Source: Spirochaetaceae bacterium (GTDB lineage Bacteria; Spirochaetota; Spirochaetia; Treponematales; Breznakiellaceae). Taken from it: DNA of 40,976 nt. The translations under genes and the position numbers were made by a program. The stretch is taken from positions 1 through 40,976 of the forward strand of contig JAIRPY010000038.1 in the NCBI GenBank assembly GCA_031256905.1. Direction: 5' to 3'. How positions within the stretch are numbered: position 1 is the stretch's first letter; each line of letters starts with the position of its first letter. Positions 17,218 through 27,144 of this stretch are shown here, in pieces. The notes beneath the pieces are model-generated. The model was not told where the DNA came from, did not search any database, and saw nothing but the letters and a program-made list of their open reading frames with translations.

Positions 17218-18540
17218 TTATCGCGTGAAACGGCGCATATGAATACTCAGCGCAAAGCCTATGCCCATCATCGCGGTAATAATCGATGAGCCGCCGTAAG
17301 ACATAAACAGTAAAGGTATTCCCGTAATCGGCATCATACCCATCGTCATTCCTACGTTTATCATGAAATGAAAAATATACAGAGCCGAAAGCCCCGCGGC
17401 AATGTACGATCCAAAAGCGTCCGCCGCGGTCGCCATAATCCGCGCCATCCGTACAGAAATCAACAGAAACAACAAAAACATAATAAGCCCGCCGACAAGC
17501 CCCCACTCTTCGGAAAAAATCGAAAAAATAAAATCCGTACTTTGTTGTGGCAGAAAACGATAGTGACTGTGAGTCCCTCCGAGATAGCCCTTCCCCATAA
17601 CTCCCCCGGAGCCTATCGCCGTCAAAGATTGAATAATATGCCATCCCGCGCCTTGGGGATCAATGTTCGGATTGAGAAAAATAATAAGCCGCAGTAACTG
17701 ATACTCTTTAAGTACCTTAAAGGCCATGTAAGAGCCGCCGAGAGAAAACACAACAACCAGACAGAAATAGAGAATCCAAAAAAAATATTGCTTCTTATAC
17801 AGCAAAAATCCCGCCAGGGCAATCAGCCCGATAAGCCCCAAAGCAAGGCAAATAACCGACACAAACCGCTTATTGGTAAGCATAGTAATCGCCATGTACG
17901 TTTCCGCTTTGGAAGTTTTCAGAATGTATTCCTGCCAAAGAGTCAAAAATAAAAGAAAGGCCCCCATACAAATAACAAAAAATAAAAAGAAAACATACCG
18001 CAGTGGAACGCCCGCGACAAAACACATTATCAAAAGAATCGGAATAAATACCAACGATGTTCCCAAATCCGGTTGCAGGAGTATAAGCGACATCGGAACA
18101 AACGCGATAACACAAGAAATCACAAACCGCGCAAAGGAAGCCCGTTTTTCCTTAGTGGAATCCAGATACCGGGCAAGTAAAAGAATAGTTGTAATTTTGG
18201 TGAATTCCGACGCTTGAATCCCGAACATCCCAAATCTAAGCCACGCCCGCGCGCCGCTGACGTACCGTCCGAATTTCAGAGTACATACAAGCAGTAAAAG
18301 GGTTATAATATACAGATAAAGCGCAATCCCATGAAACCGCCGGTAATGAATCATCGAGATAATCAGAGCGATGAGAAAACCGCTTCCGCCCCAAACAATC
18401 TGTTTTATATACTCGTAAGACACTAACTCTCCCGTGGCGGTCACGCCGGAAGAGTAAATAAACAGGATCCCGAAAGTAGTTAAACTAATCGACGCAATCA
18501 AGAGCAGAAAATCTATTCCTAAAATATCCTTAACTTTCAT
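17218..18540 (-). CDS. rodA: Rod-shape peptidoglycan glycosyltransferase RodA (SEDS family)
   Basis: SEDS-family glycosyltransferase that polymerises lipid II during lateral wall growth, working with PBP2. It is a 440-aa polytopic membrane protein. Characteristic segments are QPDLGTSLVFIPILL, the conserved loop QSLTAIGSGGVMGKGYLGG, FIFSIFSEEWGLVGG and the C-terminal MPITGIPLLFMSYGGSSI. It is the last gene of the mre operon, 35 nt after the PBP2 gene, with an AAGGAA site about 10 nt upstream. Slightly longer than E. coli RodA (370 aa), mainly through extra residues in the central region. Pairing with mrdA in the same operon argues for RodA rather than FtsW. Confidence 0.94.
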   Translation of the reverse strand: MKVKDILGIDFLLLIASISLTTFGILFIYSSGVTATGELVSYEYIKQIVWGGSGFLIALIISMIHYRRFHGIALYLYIITLLLLVCTLKFGRYVSGARAWLRFGMFGIQASEFTKITTILLLARYLDSTKEKRASFARFVISCVIAFVPMSLILLQPDLGTSLVFIPILLIMCFVAGVPLRYVFFLFFVICMGAFLLFLTLWQEYILKTSKAETYMAITMLTNKRFVSVICLALGLIGLIALAGFLLYKKQYFFWILYFCLVVVFSLGGSYMAFKVLKEYQLLRLIIFLNPNIDPQGAGWHIIQSLTAIGSGGVMGKGYLGGTHSHYRFLPQQSTDFIFSIFSEEWGLVGGLIMFLLFLLISVRMARIMATAADAFGSYIAAGLSALYIFHFMINVGMTMGMMPITGIPLLFMSYGGSSIITAMMGIGFALSIHMRRFTR

Positions 18541-18575
18541 TATTTAATATTTCCTTTTTTCTAAAAAAATTAAAA

Positions 18576-20459
18576 CTACTCCCGGCGGGCGGATGCCGCA
18601 GGCTGATACAGAGAACCTAAAGTCGCTACCGCTTCCTCGTAGGTCTGATGCGCGAAAATTCCCTGATAAATAATCGCCGTAGCGTAGGGCGCCCACCATT
18701 CCCAGTTATTTACCGCTTCTACTATAATCGCAATCACTATCCGTTCGTCCGGATTGTTCGTTTCATACGGGGCAAAAGACGCAAGCCACGAATGCCAGTG
18801 ATTTTGCAGTCCCACTTCGCTCGTGCCGGTTTTGCCGGCGATCTCGACAGCGTTGATGTTCACCGGAAACCGCGCGGTGCCGTCGGCAATAACGCCCCGC
18901 ATATCCCGGCGCACTGCCCGCAAAATGCTCGGACTAATATCGCTTTTGTGCAGTACCTTAGGCTCCACAGAACTTTCTACTTCTCCGGTAATCGGATTCC
19001 GCACTTCCTTCAAAACATGAGGTTCATAGATAGTTCCGCTGTTCACCGTCATGGCAACCATATTCGCCATCTGAAGAGGCGTAACCAGCGTGTAGCCCTG
19101 ACCTATCGACATATTCATCGTATCCCCGTTCTGCCAACGCTCATGAAAACGGCGATCCTTCCACTGGGGAGTAGGTATAAATCCTGCAATCTCATTCGGG
19201 AGGTCGATGTTCGTCAGCTCGCCATAGCCGTAATCCTTCGCGTAAGATACTATTCGTTCAACTCCAAGATGATCCCGTCCCACAACCCAATAGTAAATAT
19301 CGCAGGATTGGGCCATCGCCTGATGCAAGTTGACCCATCCATGACCGGGCTTGCGGATGTGACACCGCCAAAGCCGGTCGCCGTAAGTAATTTCCCCCGG
19401 ACATTCCACGACTTTATCCTGAGGAAAAGCATTCTCCGCGTAAATGCCTGTGGACATCACAATCTTAAATGTAGACCCCGGAGGATAACTCGACTGAATC
19501 GTCCGATTGAGAAAGGGCTTATTCGGATCATTGAGCAGAGCCTGATACTGAGTTCCCATATCGCTCTGATTAAAAATATTCGGATCATAATACGGATAAG
19601 AAACCATCGCAAGAATCTCGCCGGTAGTCGGGCGCAGTACCACTGCCGCGCCGATGCGCTTCCCCAACGCCTTTTCCACAAGAGTCTGAATAGAACGATC
19701 AATCGTAAGCACAACGTTTTTGCCCATTTCAGGCGGTTCCCGGACAAAGCCCTCGTTAGAGATTCGGCGCCCCCGAACATCCACCGTTCGGATCTCCCGT
19801 CCTTCTTTTCCCCGCAGAAGTTCGTCGTACTGTTTTTCAACTCCCATCTTTCCAATGATGTCGCCCATCCGGTAATTCTGATTAAAGAGCTTCATTAACT
19901 CATCTTGGGTAATATTTCCCACATACCCAAGCACATGGGAGAGACTGCCGGGATCAATGTAATTCCGTAAAGGCTTAGACTGCCAATCAACTCCGGGAAG
20001 CGAATCTTTCCGTTCCGCCAGGGCCGCAATAGCCGTAAAAGGCACGTTTACGGCTATTTCAACGGGCTGATACAGAGAGTAATACTGGGGCGGAATTTTC
20101 TTGTCTATAACTTCGCGGTTTATTTCAAGAATAGCCGCAACCCGGCCGATAACATCCGAAATCTCATCCTGGGGCGCCTCTGCGGGAGTAAGGCTCACCG
20201 CAAAAGAGTCGCTGTTCAGCACAAGAGGATTCGTGTACGTCCTGTCGTATATCTCGCCTCGCTGGGCCGGAATAGCAGTAATCCGGCGGGCAATTTTCTG
20301 CGCGGCCGAAGCGTATACATCCCCCTGCAGAATCTGCATACTAAACAGCTTTACTCCATAGATGATAAACACCGCGACGAAAATAACCGTAAGCACCCGG
20401 ATGCGCCGGGCGGGACGGGCTTCGTCCTTCTGATCCGGCGTAGGAAGATATAACGGCAT
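18576..20459 (-). CDS. mrdA: Penicillin-binding protein 2 (elongation transpeptidase)
   Basis: Class B PBP that cross-links peptidoglycan during elongation. The 627-aa product has one N-terminal TM segment (VLTVIFVAVFIIYGVKLF), a PBP dimerisation/pedestal domain, and a transpeptidase domain with the three active-site motifs: SxxK in YPPGSTFKIVMS, SxN-type SCD in MAQSCDIYY, and KTGTSEVG. GAGGAG lies 6-7 nt upstream of the ATG. It sits between mreD and rodA, the standard elongasome gene order. It matches, by position, the T. pallidum PBP recalled as TP0500. Confidence 0.95.
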   Translation of the reverse strand: MPLYLPTPDQKDEARPARRIRVLTVIFVAVFIIYGVKLFSMQILQGDVYASAAQKIARRITAIPAQRGEIYDRTYTNPLVLNSDSFAVSLTPAEAPQDEISDVIGRVAAILEINREVIDKKIPPQYYSLYQPVEIAVNVPFTAIAALAERKDSLPGVDWQSKPLRNYIDPGSLSHVLGYVGNITQDELMKLFNQNYRMGDIIGKMGVEKQYDELLRGKEGREIRTVDVRGRRISNEGFVREPPEMGKNVVLTIDRSIQTLVEKALGKRIGAAVVLRPTTGEILAMVSYPYYDPNIFNQSDMGTQYQALLNDPNKPFLNRTIQSSYPPGSTFKIVMSTGIYAENAFPQDKVVECPGEITYGDRLWRCHIRKPGHGWVNLHQAMAQSCDIYYWVVGRDHLGVERIVSYAKDYGYGELTNIDLPNEIAGFIPTPQWKDRRFHERWQNGDTMNMSIGQGYTLVTPLQMANMVAMTVNSGTIYEPHVLKEVRNPITGEVESSVEPKVLHKSDISPSILRAVRRDMRGVIADGTARFPVNINAVEIAGKTGTSEVGLQNHWHSWLASFAPYETNNPDERIVIAIIVEAVNNWEWWAPYATAIIYQGIFAHQTYEEAVATLGSLYQPAASARRE

Positions 20460-20472
20460 CTTTTGCTCCTCT

Positions 20473-20976
20473 TTATATATTTCTGTCGCTGATAAGAAGC
20501 GATTTGAAGAGTTTCAAAAATCCGAAGATAATCGGCGCGAAAACCGTATTAAACCCTAGTTCTACCCATACCATCGGCCCGGAAAACGAATATGACGGAA
20601 CCCCCTGGGTAAACAAAAGATGCAAACCGGAAAGAATCAAAGCTTTCAGAGCCGTAGCTCCCGCGCAGAGAAACATCGGCAGAAACACGGTATCCAAATA
20701 AAAGGCCCCTTTAATAAGCCCCGCCAGCGCGCCGATTAACGTGCGGACCAGCATATTCAGACCGAGAGGCGCGGCGGACAGAAAGTCGAGCATCAGCCCG
20801 GAAAAAAAACCCGTGAGCTGACCGGTCATCATGCCGTTGCTGTACGCGGAAAATACGATTATCACCAAAACAAAATCCGGAACAGCATGATACACCGCCA
20901 GACGGCGCAAAAGCGTGGATTGCAACATCGCCGCCAAGAGCGCGAATCCTACCGCGCCAGCTATATTTTTAGCCAT
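20473..20976 (-). CDS. mreD: Rod-shape-determining protein MreD
   Basis: Small integral membrane protein of the elongasome, 167 aa, with about five TM helices (for example VGFALLAAMLQSTLL and FVLVIIVFSAYSNGM). The start is the ATG at 20976, preceded by AAGAAGGG. It overlaps the last 8 bp of mreC, so translation is coupled. An upstream in-frame extension reaching 21129 encodes a run of Lys/Pro/Arg that is only the shifted frame of mreC's charged tail and is not part of the protein. Sequence conservation in MreD is low, so the assignment rests on size, topology and position. Confidence 0.88.
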   Translation of the reverse strand: MAKNIAGAVGFALLAAMLQSTLLRRLAVYHAVPDFVLVIIVFSAYSNGMMTGQLTGFFSGLMLDFLSAAPLGLNMLVRTLIGALAGLIKGAFYLDTVFLPMFLCAGATALKALILSGLHLLFTQGVPSYSFSGPMVWVELGFNTVFAPIIFGFLKLFKSLLISDRNI

Positions 20977-21952
20977 TCCCTTCTTTTTCCTTTTCGGCTT
21001 TTTCCTTTTCGGCCTGGGCTTTTTGCGCGGCTTCCGCTTCCTGCCGGGCGGCTTCGGCTTCTTCTTCAGCCCGGCGCTGGAGAACTTCAGGACGAATCTC
21101 ATGGGCGTTGATGACGAAGATATGCTCAAGCCGGGAAAAATCTACCGCGCTTTCCACTTCCAAATTCATCGAAATTTCATTTTCTTGATATAAAATTTTA
21201 CTCACCCGGCCTATGGTAATTCCCGGAGCATACACGCTGTTCTGCCCCCCAATTCCGCTGGTGATCACCACATCCCCGATGCTCACTTCGTCCCGGGCCC
21301 GTTTCTGAACAAACCGCATCAGTAAAGGCACTTCGGGTCCCCCCTGTCCTTCGGCTATGCCCTCGTACCGAGCCTCCGCAAGCCGGGCGGGAATAAACGA
21401 ACTGCCGTCATACACCGGCATCACAAGGCTTTCAAACTGCCCGGTCTGAATTACTTTTCCAACTAAACCTTGTACGCCATTCTGATAGGATATTACCGGC
21501 ATATCATTAGCGATACCGGCGCGCTTTCCTTTATTAATCACAAAGGCCGAAAATAAATTATCCGGGTCCCGGCCGATAATCTCCGCCGGAACCGACACAT
21601 ACTCAAGGCGTTCCGCAAACCCAAGCTGTTCCCGTAACCTGCGGTTTTCCTGCCGGATTTCCGCGGAGCTTCGTTCCAATTTTTCGTATTCGGTCACCCG
21701 CCGGGTGAGTTCCGCGTACTCTTCCCGCAATTTGGCAAGTTCCCGCACCGAAAGTACCGTTCGGGATGCAAAGGACGAAACTTCGTAGACTCCGCTTCGG
21801 ACCCCTAAAAAAAAGGATAATCCCAAATCTCTAAAATCTATGATAAAACTGCTGTTTGAAAAATAGAGAATCAAAAACGAAAGCAACGTGAGAACCACAA
21901 AAACGTACACATCCGCGACCACATGACCCTTTTGTTTTTTACCTTCGTCCAT
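20969..21952 (-). CDS. mreC: Rod-shape-determining protein MreC
   Basis: Bitopic periplasmic scaffold that links MreB/MreD to the wall synthases. The 327-aa product has an N-terminal cytoplasmic stretch, one TM helix (VFVVLTLLSFLILYFS), a coiled coil (about residues 70-105, LAKLREEYAELTRRVTEYEK) and two beta-domains with the family segment GIANDMPVISYQNGVQGLVG. The last 35 or so residues are an Ala/Glu/Lys/Gln-rich tail with strong helical, possibly coiled-coil, character, which is longer than in many MreC proteins. The ribosome site is weak. The gene ends inside the mreD start region. Confidence 0.94.
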   Translation of the reverse strand: MDEGKKQKGHVVADVYVFVVLTLLSFLILYFSNSSFIIDFRDLGLSFFLGVRSGVYEVSSFASRTVLSVRELAKLREEYAELTRRVTEYEKLERSSAEIRQENRRLREQLGFAERLEYVSVPAEIIGRDPDNLFSAFVINKGKRAGIANDMPVISYQNGVQGLVGKVIQTGQFESLVMPVYDGSSFIPARLAEARYEGIAEGQGGPEVPLLMRFVQKRARDEVSIGDVVITSGIGGQNSVYAPGITIGRVSKILYQENEISMNLEVESAVDFSRLEHIFVINAHEIRPEVLQRRAEEEAEAARQEAEAAQKAQAEKEKAEKEKEGNG

Positions 21953-21964
21953 ACCGGCGTCGTC

Positions 21965-22999
21965 CTAGCTGTTTAGGCTGTCGTAGATACTGCGGTTATT
22001 GTCAAAGTTTCGGGCGTATTCAAAATATTTTCCCGCGCCCAGGGCAACGCAGTCCAGAGGGTTTTCCGCGATGATAACCGGTACGCCGGTTTCTTTGGAC
22101 ACGAGTTTGTGTAAGCCTTTGAGCAAGGACCCGCCGCCGGTCATGACGATGCCTCGTTCCACAATATCGGCGGCTAATTCCGCCGGGGTCTGGCCTAAGG
22201 TAGATTTAATGACTTCGATGATCTGATTTATCGGGTCCTTGAGGGCTTCCCGGACTTCGACGGAATCGATTTCGAGTCTTCGGGGAAGACCGGTTATGGC
22301 GTCGGTGCCTTTGATTTCGACTTTTTCGATAGTTTTGTCCGGCGCGGCGTTGCCGATTTCGATTTTGAGGCGTTCCGCGGTCTGTTCTCCGATGATAAGA
22401 TTATGGACGCTTCGGACTTGCTTGATAATAGCCTCGTCGAATTCGTCGCCGCCAAGCCGGATGGCGTTGGTGACGACCATTCCGCCGAGGGAAATTACCG
22501 AAACTTCGGTGGTGCCTCCGCCGATGTCGCAGACCATGTGTCCCATGGGTTCCCAGATTTGGATGTCCGCGCCGATGGCCGCGGCGAGGCTTTCCTCGAT
22601 GACCATAACGTCCCGGGCGCCGGCTTTGTAGGCGCTTTCTTCGACGGCCCGGCGTTCTACTTCGGTGATGCAGGAGGGGATGCCGATGACCATTCGGGGT
22701 TTCACCACCCGGAAGGGACCCCTCGGCAGGACCTTGGAGATGAAAAACCGGATCATTTTTTCGCAGGATTCGAGGTCCGCGATGACCCCATCCCGCATGG
22801 GACGGATAGCGATAATATTCCCCGGGGTTTTCCAGAGCATCCGTTTTGCGTCCGCCCCGACCGCCACGACTCGTTTTGTGCCGCGTTCGACCGCCACGAC
22901 TGAAGGCTCATTCAAGACGATGCCTTTGCCTTGTATATAGATAAGGGTATTACAGGTCCCTAAATCGATGCCTATATCTGATGCATTGCTTCCAAACAT
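21965..22999 (-). CDS. mreB: Actin-like cell-shape protein MreB
   Basis: Cytoplasmic actin homologue that polymerises at the membrane and directs lateral wall synthesis. The 344-aa length is normal. Actin-fold motifs are visible: phosphate 1 [14 protein letters not shown] (about residues 9-22), phosphate 2 [15 protein letters not shown] (about 157-171) and the adenosine motif [14 protein letters not shown] strong GGAGGAA site lies just upstream of the ATG. It follows the TPR gene by about 30 nt and is followed by mreC after 12 nt. Confidence 0.97.
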   Translation of the reverse strand: MFGSNASDIGIDLGTCNTLIYIQGKGIVLNEPSVVAVERGTKRVVAVGADAKRMLWKTPGNIIAIRPMRDGVIADLESCEKMIRFFISKVLPRGPFRVVKPRMVIGIPSCITEVERRAVEESAYKAGARDVMVIEESLAAAIGADIQIWEPMGHMVCDIGGGTTEVSVISLGGMVVTNAIRLGGDEFDEAIIKQVRSVHNLIIGEQTAERLKIEIGNAAPDKTIEKVEIKGTDAITGLPRRLEIDSVEVREALKDPINQIIEVIKSTLGQTPAELAADIVERGIVMTGGGSLLKGLHKLVSKETGVPVIIAENPLDCVALGAGKYFEYARNFDNNRSIYDSLNS

Positions 23000-23030
23000 A
23001 CTTCCTCCGTTTCGTTTCTCCTGCCGGGTC

Positions 23031-24002
23031 CTACATATTAAGCCGTAACCGCGCTTGTTTATGAGATGGGTCTATCCGGACCGCTTTACGCCATTCCGCT
23101 CTGGCTTTGGTGGGATCCTGGGCTACGTATATCTCGCCTAACTGATAGTGGGCTTCCGCGCTTTCCCCGTTTTCCTTGAGAATCTTGTTATATTGTTCTT
23201 CCGCGCCTTTGATATCCCCGCGTTTTTTCAAAATTTCACCTATCAAAAGCTGGGCCGCCAGGACTCGTTTCGAGTCCTTCGAGATTTCAATACAGCGCAC
23301 CAGGTATGCATGGGCCGTTTCAAGCTCATCCAGCTCGATATACGATCTGGCAATAGCAAGAAACAGCAAATCCGAAGGGTATATTACCTCTCCATCCTCG
23401 GATTCGGGCTGTTCGATTTCAAGGGGATTCAAAGCAAGGGTGAAGGAAGCCACACTGTTGCGGTAATCCTGGAGAGAAGCATAGGCCAAGCCTAAATATT
23501 CGGGAATGTCCGGCGCGGCGTACGCGGCTCGCCGGGCTTCTTCAAGAAACTTGACCGACAGATCCGCATACCCAAAGCCTTTGTAATAGTACGCTTTCCC
23601 AAGAACGTACTGTAAGCGTCCGTCTTCGCCGCCATTCTTGAGGAGCAGAGCTTTTCTAAGGGACCAAATGCAGGTATCGATGTACGTTTGGGTGTCTCCG
23701 CTGTTTATCTGAGCGATAGCAAGCTGATACGCGGCGAAGCCCCGGACCGTGAGCAGGAAATGGTCCATCGGTTTGAGGACCAGCATTTCTCCGCTTACGG
23801 CGAAGGCTTTATCGTAAGCGGCGGCTTCCCAGAGTTGGGCCAGCTCCTGTTTTTCGTTCCCAAGTTTCTTTTTCCAGTCTTTTAAAAAGACGAATCCCAG
23901 GGATGCTATACTCACAATCAGGACGGCGACAACCGCCGTATATAAGGTCTGTTTCCAATGAAGCTGTACGCCGTACGCAGACCGGGAATAGCTATGCGTC
24001 AT
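23031..24002 (-). CDS. Membrane-anchored TPR protein, first gene of the mre operon
   Basis: The 323-aa product has one N-terminal TM helix ([18 protein letters not shown], about residues 24-41) and a TPR array in the rest: helices such as [39 protein letters not shown] and [23 protein letters not shown] arrays bind proteins, so it may be an extra elongasome scaffold; that role is inferred from its leading position before mreB. A strong promoter lies only 11 nt from the ATG and there is no Shine-Dalgarno sequence. I recall a TPR gene at the same place in T. pallidum (near TP0495). Confidence 0.85.
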   Translation of the reverse strand: MTHSYSRSAYGVQLHWKQTLYTAVVAVLIVSIASLGFVFLKDWKKKLGNEKQELAQLWEAAAYDKAFAVSGEMLVLKPMDHFLLTVRGFAAYQLAIAQINSGDTQTYIDTCIWSLRKALLLKNGGEDGRLQYVLGKAYYYKGFGYADLSVKFLEEARRAAYAAPDIPEYLGLAYASLQDYRNSVASFTLALNPLEIEQPESEDGEVIYPSDLLFLAIARSYIELDELETAHAYLVRCIEISKDSKRVLAAQLLIGEILKKRGDIKGAEEQYNKILKENGESAEAHYQLGEIYVAQDPTKARAEWRKAVRIDPSHKQARLRLNM

Positions 24003-24013
24003 AATTCTATTAA

Positions 24014-24042
24014 GGTATACCAGTTTTATCGTAAAAAGTCAA
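24014..24042 (-). promoter_or_regulatory. Sigma-70-like promoter of the cell-shape operon
   Basis: The -35 TTGACT (24042-24037), a 17-bp spacer and the -10 TATACC (24019-24014) lie on the minus strand. The TPR gene starts 11 nt beyond the -10, so the leader would be only about 4-5 nt. A GGGG-ATTTA-CCCC dyad (24045-24058) lies directly upstream, and the 9-mer TTTTATCGT within the spacer recurs at 24110-24118. Confidence 0.72.
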
Positions 24043-24173
24043 AGGGGGTAAATCCCCTATTTCTTATATATCGTATTATCTTTCTCTGAAAAAAAAACAT
24101 TTATAGAAATTTTATCGTTTTTTTTACGATTTTTTAAAAAATATCTGCCGACTGGGTTACTAAAAAAGAAAAA

Positions 24174-24536
24174 AAGCGATGCATCATAAGCCGGGTTCTG
24201 TGGATCAGGGGGAAGCCCTGACGTGCCGCCATTTATCTTGACCGCGTCTTGCGATGCGGTTCTTCGCAGTCTACCCGCGGCGGGAACGGGCAATTCTGCC
24301 GCTGTCTGACTTTGCTCCTGATGAGGCTTGCCGTGCCGAAACCGTTGCCGGTTCCGCGGTAGGCTTTTACCCTGCCGTTTCACCCTTACCGCCCCGGGGG
24401 GCGGCGGTTTATTTTCTGTTGCGCTGGCTGTCGTTTTCTTGCGAAAACGCCCGGGGGTTACCCGGCATCATGCCCTGCGGAGCCCGGACTTTCCTCACCT
24501 TTTTGGGAAAAGGCGCGGCGGCGGGATGCATCGCTT
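24174..24536 (-). ncRNA. rnpB: RNase P RNA (M1 RNA)
   Basis: Catalytic RNA that removes 5' leaders from pre-tRNAs. On the minus strand the 5' conserved block GAGGAAAGTCCGGGCTCC and the 3' block ACAGAACCCGGCTTAT are present, together with the GGGTAA and AAACGGCAGGGTAA-type core segments. The ends are set by a perfect 12-bp P1 helix, AAGCGATGCATC (24536-24525) with GATGCATCGCTT (24185-24174), giving about 363 nt. A T-rich tract (TTTTTTTTCTTTTTT) follows the 3' end and probably terminates the transcript. The 5' end is only 4 nt past the stop codon of the zinc-ribbon gene and no separate promoter is evident, so it may be processed from the operon transcript. Confidence 0.95.
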
Positions 24537-24540
24537 AGAA

Positions 24541-25383
24541 TTACTCGTCGTAGTCGATTTGGACCTTATCTTCCTCTTCTTCGTCGAAGTCTTCTTCCTC
24601 TTCTTCGAGGTCGTCGAGGTCTGCGAGGCTTCCGGCTTCGTCTAAGTCGAAGGAATATTCTTCATCCGCTTCGGATTCTTCAAAGTAGAGAATTCGGGAA
24701 CAATAGGGGCAGAAGACGATTTCCTCTCCCAATCTGACCATATTGGCGAACTGAACGGGCAGTATCATGTGACAGCCCAAGCAGACGCCGCTTTTGAGGG
24801 GGACGATGCCTTTGCCCTTTTTATTCCGGATGATGCGGTCGAATTTGAAGAGGATTTCTTCGTTGAGATCGGGCATGACCTCGTCTTCCTGTTTTTGCAG
24901 TTCCGCGAGGCGGGCTTTTTTTTCCGCGACTTCCGCTTCGATTTTTGTGCGGCGTTCCGCGAGTTCCTGCTCTTGTTGGAGAATCATAGCTTCGTTTTGG
25001 CCTAACTCGGTCTTGAGGTCCGATAAACGTCGTTCTTGTTTCAGCAGTTCTTTGCGGTAGTGCTGTTCTTTGTCTGCGGCGTCCCGAATTTCTTTGTCGA
25101 GAGCTTCATATTCCCGCTGAGTTTTGATGGCGTCCATATTTTTTTCCGCCCCTTCTCGGGAATGTTCGGCTTCGTGGAGGTTGTTCCGGAGTTCCGTTTC
25201 CTGGGCCCGGGCTTCGTCGTACTCCGCGCTTTTATCGATGAATTTTTTCTTGAGCAGGACAAGCATTTCTTCCTGACTGACGAGAACTTTCGGAATATCT
25301 TCAATATTCAGTTCGCATTCTATTTTGTGCGAAAGGATGTCCTGCAAGGACCGCAATTTTGCAAAAAGCTCTTCTTTTGCCAT
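24541..25383 (-). CDS. Coiled-coil zinc-ribbon protein (CT398/DUF164-like)
   Basis: The 280-aa product is mostly a long antiparallel coiled coil (about residues 10-175). A C4 zinc ribbon follows with CLGCH about 25 residues before CPYCSRILYF, and the protein ends in a very acidic tail (DLEEEEEDFDEEEE). This is the architecture of the CT398-type family found beside rpoD in several lineages; proposed roles involve transcription or secretion factors, but none is established here. An AAGGGA site precedes the ATG. The gene lies between rpoD and rnpB, and I recall the same neighbour in T. pallidum (TP0494). Confidence 0.85.
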   Translation of the reverse strand: MAKEELFAKLRSLQDILSHKIECELNIEDIPKVLVSQEEMLVLLKKKFIDKSAEYDEARAQETELRNNLHEAEHSREGAEKNMDAIKTQREYEALDKEIRDAADKEQHYRKELLKQERRLSDLKTELGQNEAMILQQEQELAERRTKIEAEVAEKKARLAELQKQEDEVMPDLNEEILFKFDRIIRNKKGKGIVPLKSGVCLGCHMILPVQFANMVRLGEEIVFCPYCSRILYFEESEADEEYSFDLDEAGSLADLDDLEEEEEDFDEEEEDKVQIDYDE

Positions 25384-25394
25384 GGTTTTCCCTT

Positions 25395-27134
25395 TTAGTG
25401 GTCTAAATAGTCTTTGAGACGTCGGCTTCGTTTCGGATGCCGCAGGCGTCTGAGGGCCTTCGCTTCGATTTGGCGGATTCGTTCTCGGGTGACGTTGAAG
25501 TAGAGACCGACTTCTTCAAGGGTGAGGGAATAGCCGTCGTTAAGACCGAAGCGCATACTGAGAACTTCCTGCTCCCGGGCGGGAAGGGTGGACAGAACCG
25601 AGGAAAGCTGTTCCTGCAAGAGTGTAAAGGCGGTGAGGCTCGCGGGATTTTCGACTTCTTTGTCTTCGATGAAGTCTCCGAGGAGGGAATCTTCCTCTTC
25701 GCCGATAGGCGTTTCGAGGCTGATGGGTTCCCGGGCGACGTTTTTGACCGATTTAACCCGCTGGGCGTTCCAGCCGAGGCGTTCCGCGATTTCCTCGTCT
25801 GTCGGTTCCCGGCCGAGGACCTGCATAAGTTGCCGGGATTCCCGGACTACTTTGTTGATCTGCTCGATCATGTGAACTGGGACCCGGATGGTTCGGGCTT
25901 GGTCGGAAATGGACCGGGTAATTGCCTGCCGGATCCACCAGGTCGCGTAGGTTGAAAATTTGAAGCCCTTTTGGTACTCGAATTTTTCGACCGCTTTGAT
26001 GAGTCCGATGTTGCCTTCTTGGACAAGATCGAAGAAATGCAAGCCCCGGTTGGTGTATTTTTTGGCGATAGAAACCACCAGCCGCAGGTTCGCTTTGATG
26101 AGCCGGTCCTTGGCGTTTTTCATCATAATTCTGCCTCGGTTAATTTCTTTCGCCATAAGGTTTATGTCTTCGATATTTTCCTCGAATTCGGCTTCCATTT
26201 GGCGGAGCCGTTTTTCGGTAACCTGAATGACCCGGATTTTTTCTTTGATTTCGTCCGCGCTGAGGAGAAGGTCCGTTTCAAGGCGTTCCCGTTCTTCTTT
26301 TATGGTGAGATTCCGCCCCAGGGTTCGGAGTTCCCGCAGGGAATGCACCTGCAAATGTTTTTCGATGCGTTCCTGCTCTTTTTTACACCGCTTGATTTTT
26401 TTGGCGGCTTGGATGAATTTTTCAGAGAATTCGGCGATTTCTTCGGGATGAATTTCCGCGGATCCCAGGGCTTCCATAATCCGTTCCCGCAGGATTTGCA
26501 GTTCCGGATCTTTTGGGAGGCTTATCCCCCGGTTTAGGAGCCGCCGTTTCAGGTCGATGTAACTTTTGAGGTCCCCCAAGACCACCCGCAGGGTTTCCTT
26601 GTAAAACTGACTGAGTCTTCTGCGTTCCGTCATGTGTTCGGTAATCTCTTTTTTGGTGAGATTCATCTCCCGGAGGTCCTTTTTGGAAAAGGCTTTCTGC
26701 GCGATGTGATAGAATTCGTGAATGATCATCCCGGACCGTTTAATCACGCCTTTGATGATATTTTCTCCTTCTTCCATTTGCTTAGAAAGCTCGATTTCCT
26801 GTTCCGCGGAAAGCAGGTGTTCTCGGCCGATTTCCCGCAGGTACATCCGGATCGGGTCGTCCACCGAGGACTCCTTTTCGTTGGAAACGAGCCGTTTCTT
26901 CTCGGTATCCGGGGCTTTCCGGGCTTCCGGTTCGCTTTCTTCGTCACTAGAGGCGTCTTCTTCAAGAAGCTGAACGTTATTTTCCTCTAATAAGACCATT
27001 ACCTGTTCGATTTTATCAGAATTGGCGATATATTCCGGCAAATAATCGAACAATTCCTCGTAAGACAAGGATTTTTTCTCTTTTGCGTAAGCGATCAGCT
27101 TCACAATAGCGGGATCAAGCTGTAAATCCGTCAT
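25395..27134 (-). CDS. rpoD: Primary RNA polymerase sigma factor RpoD (sigma-70)
   Basis: Housekeeping sigma factor, 579 aa from the ATG at 27134, chosen because AAGGAAG precedes it and the protein then begins directly with region 1.1 ([20 protein letters not shown]). A longer in-frame reading to 27224 only overlaps the end of dnaG. Region 1.2 starts at [11 protein letters not shown], region 2 contains the -10-binding segment [15 protein letters not shown], region 3 has [13 protein letters not shown], and region 4.2 has [20 protein letters not shown]. The start lies 11 nt after the dnaG stop, the classic primase-sigma pairing. Promoters seen in this window fit the consensus expected for this factor. 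Confidence 0.97.
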   Translation of the reverse strand: MTDLQLDPAIVKLIAYAKEKKSLSYEELFDYLPEYIANSDKIEQVMVLLEENNVQLLEEDASSDEESEPEARKAPDTEKKRLVSNEKESSVDDPIRMYLREIGREHLLSAEQEIELSKQMEEGENIIKGVIKRSGMIIHEFYHIAQKAFSKKDLREMNLTKKEITEHMTERRRLSQFYKETLRVVLGDLKSYIDLKRRLLNRGISLPKDPELQILRERIMEALGSAEIHPEEIAEFSEKFIQAAKKIKRCKKEQERIEKHLQVHSLRELRTLGRNLTIKEERERLETDLLLSADEIKEKIRVIQVTEKRLRQMEAEFEENIEDINLMAKEINRGRIMMKNAKDRLIKANLRLVVSIAKKYTNRGLHFFDLVQEGNIGLIKAVEKFEYQKGFKFSTYATWWIRQAITRSISDQARTIRVPVHMIEQINKVVRESRQLMQVLGREPTDEEIAERLGWNAQRVKSVKNVAREPISLETPIGEEEDSLLGDFIEDKEVENPASLTAFTLLQEQLSSVLSTLPAREQEVLSMRFGLNDGYSLTLEEVGLYFNVTRERIRQIEAKALRRLRHPKRSRRLKDYLDH

Positions 27135-27144
27135 AGCTTCTTCC

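Noticed and set aside
18648-19898. 416-aa plus-strand frame opposite the PBP2 gene
   Set aside because: PBP2 has all its active-site motifs on the other strand; the antisense frame has an Arg/His-rich shadow composition.
20977-21129. N-terminal Lys/Pro/Arg-rich extension of MreD
   Set aside because: It is the shifted frame of mreC's charged tail; the internal ATG at 20976 has a ribosome site and begins the membrane protein.
24057-24383. Minus-strand 108-aa frame
   Set aside because: It lies across the 3' half of rnpB and its flank; the RNA gene explains the conservation.
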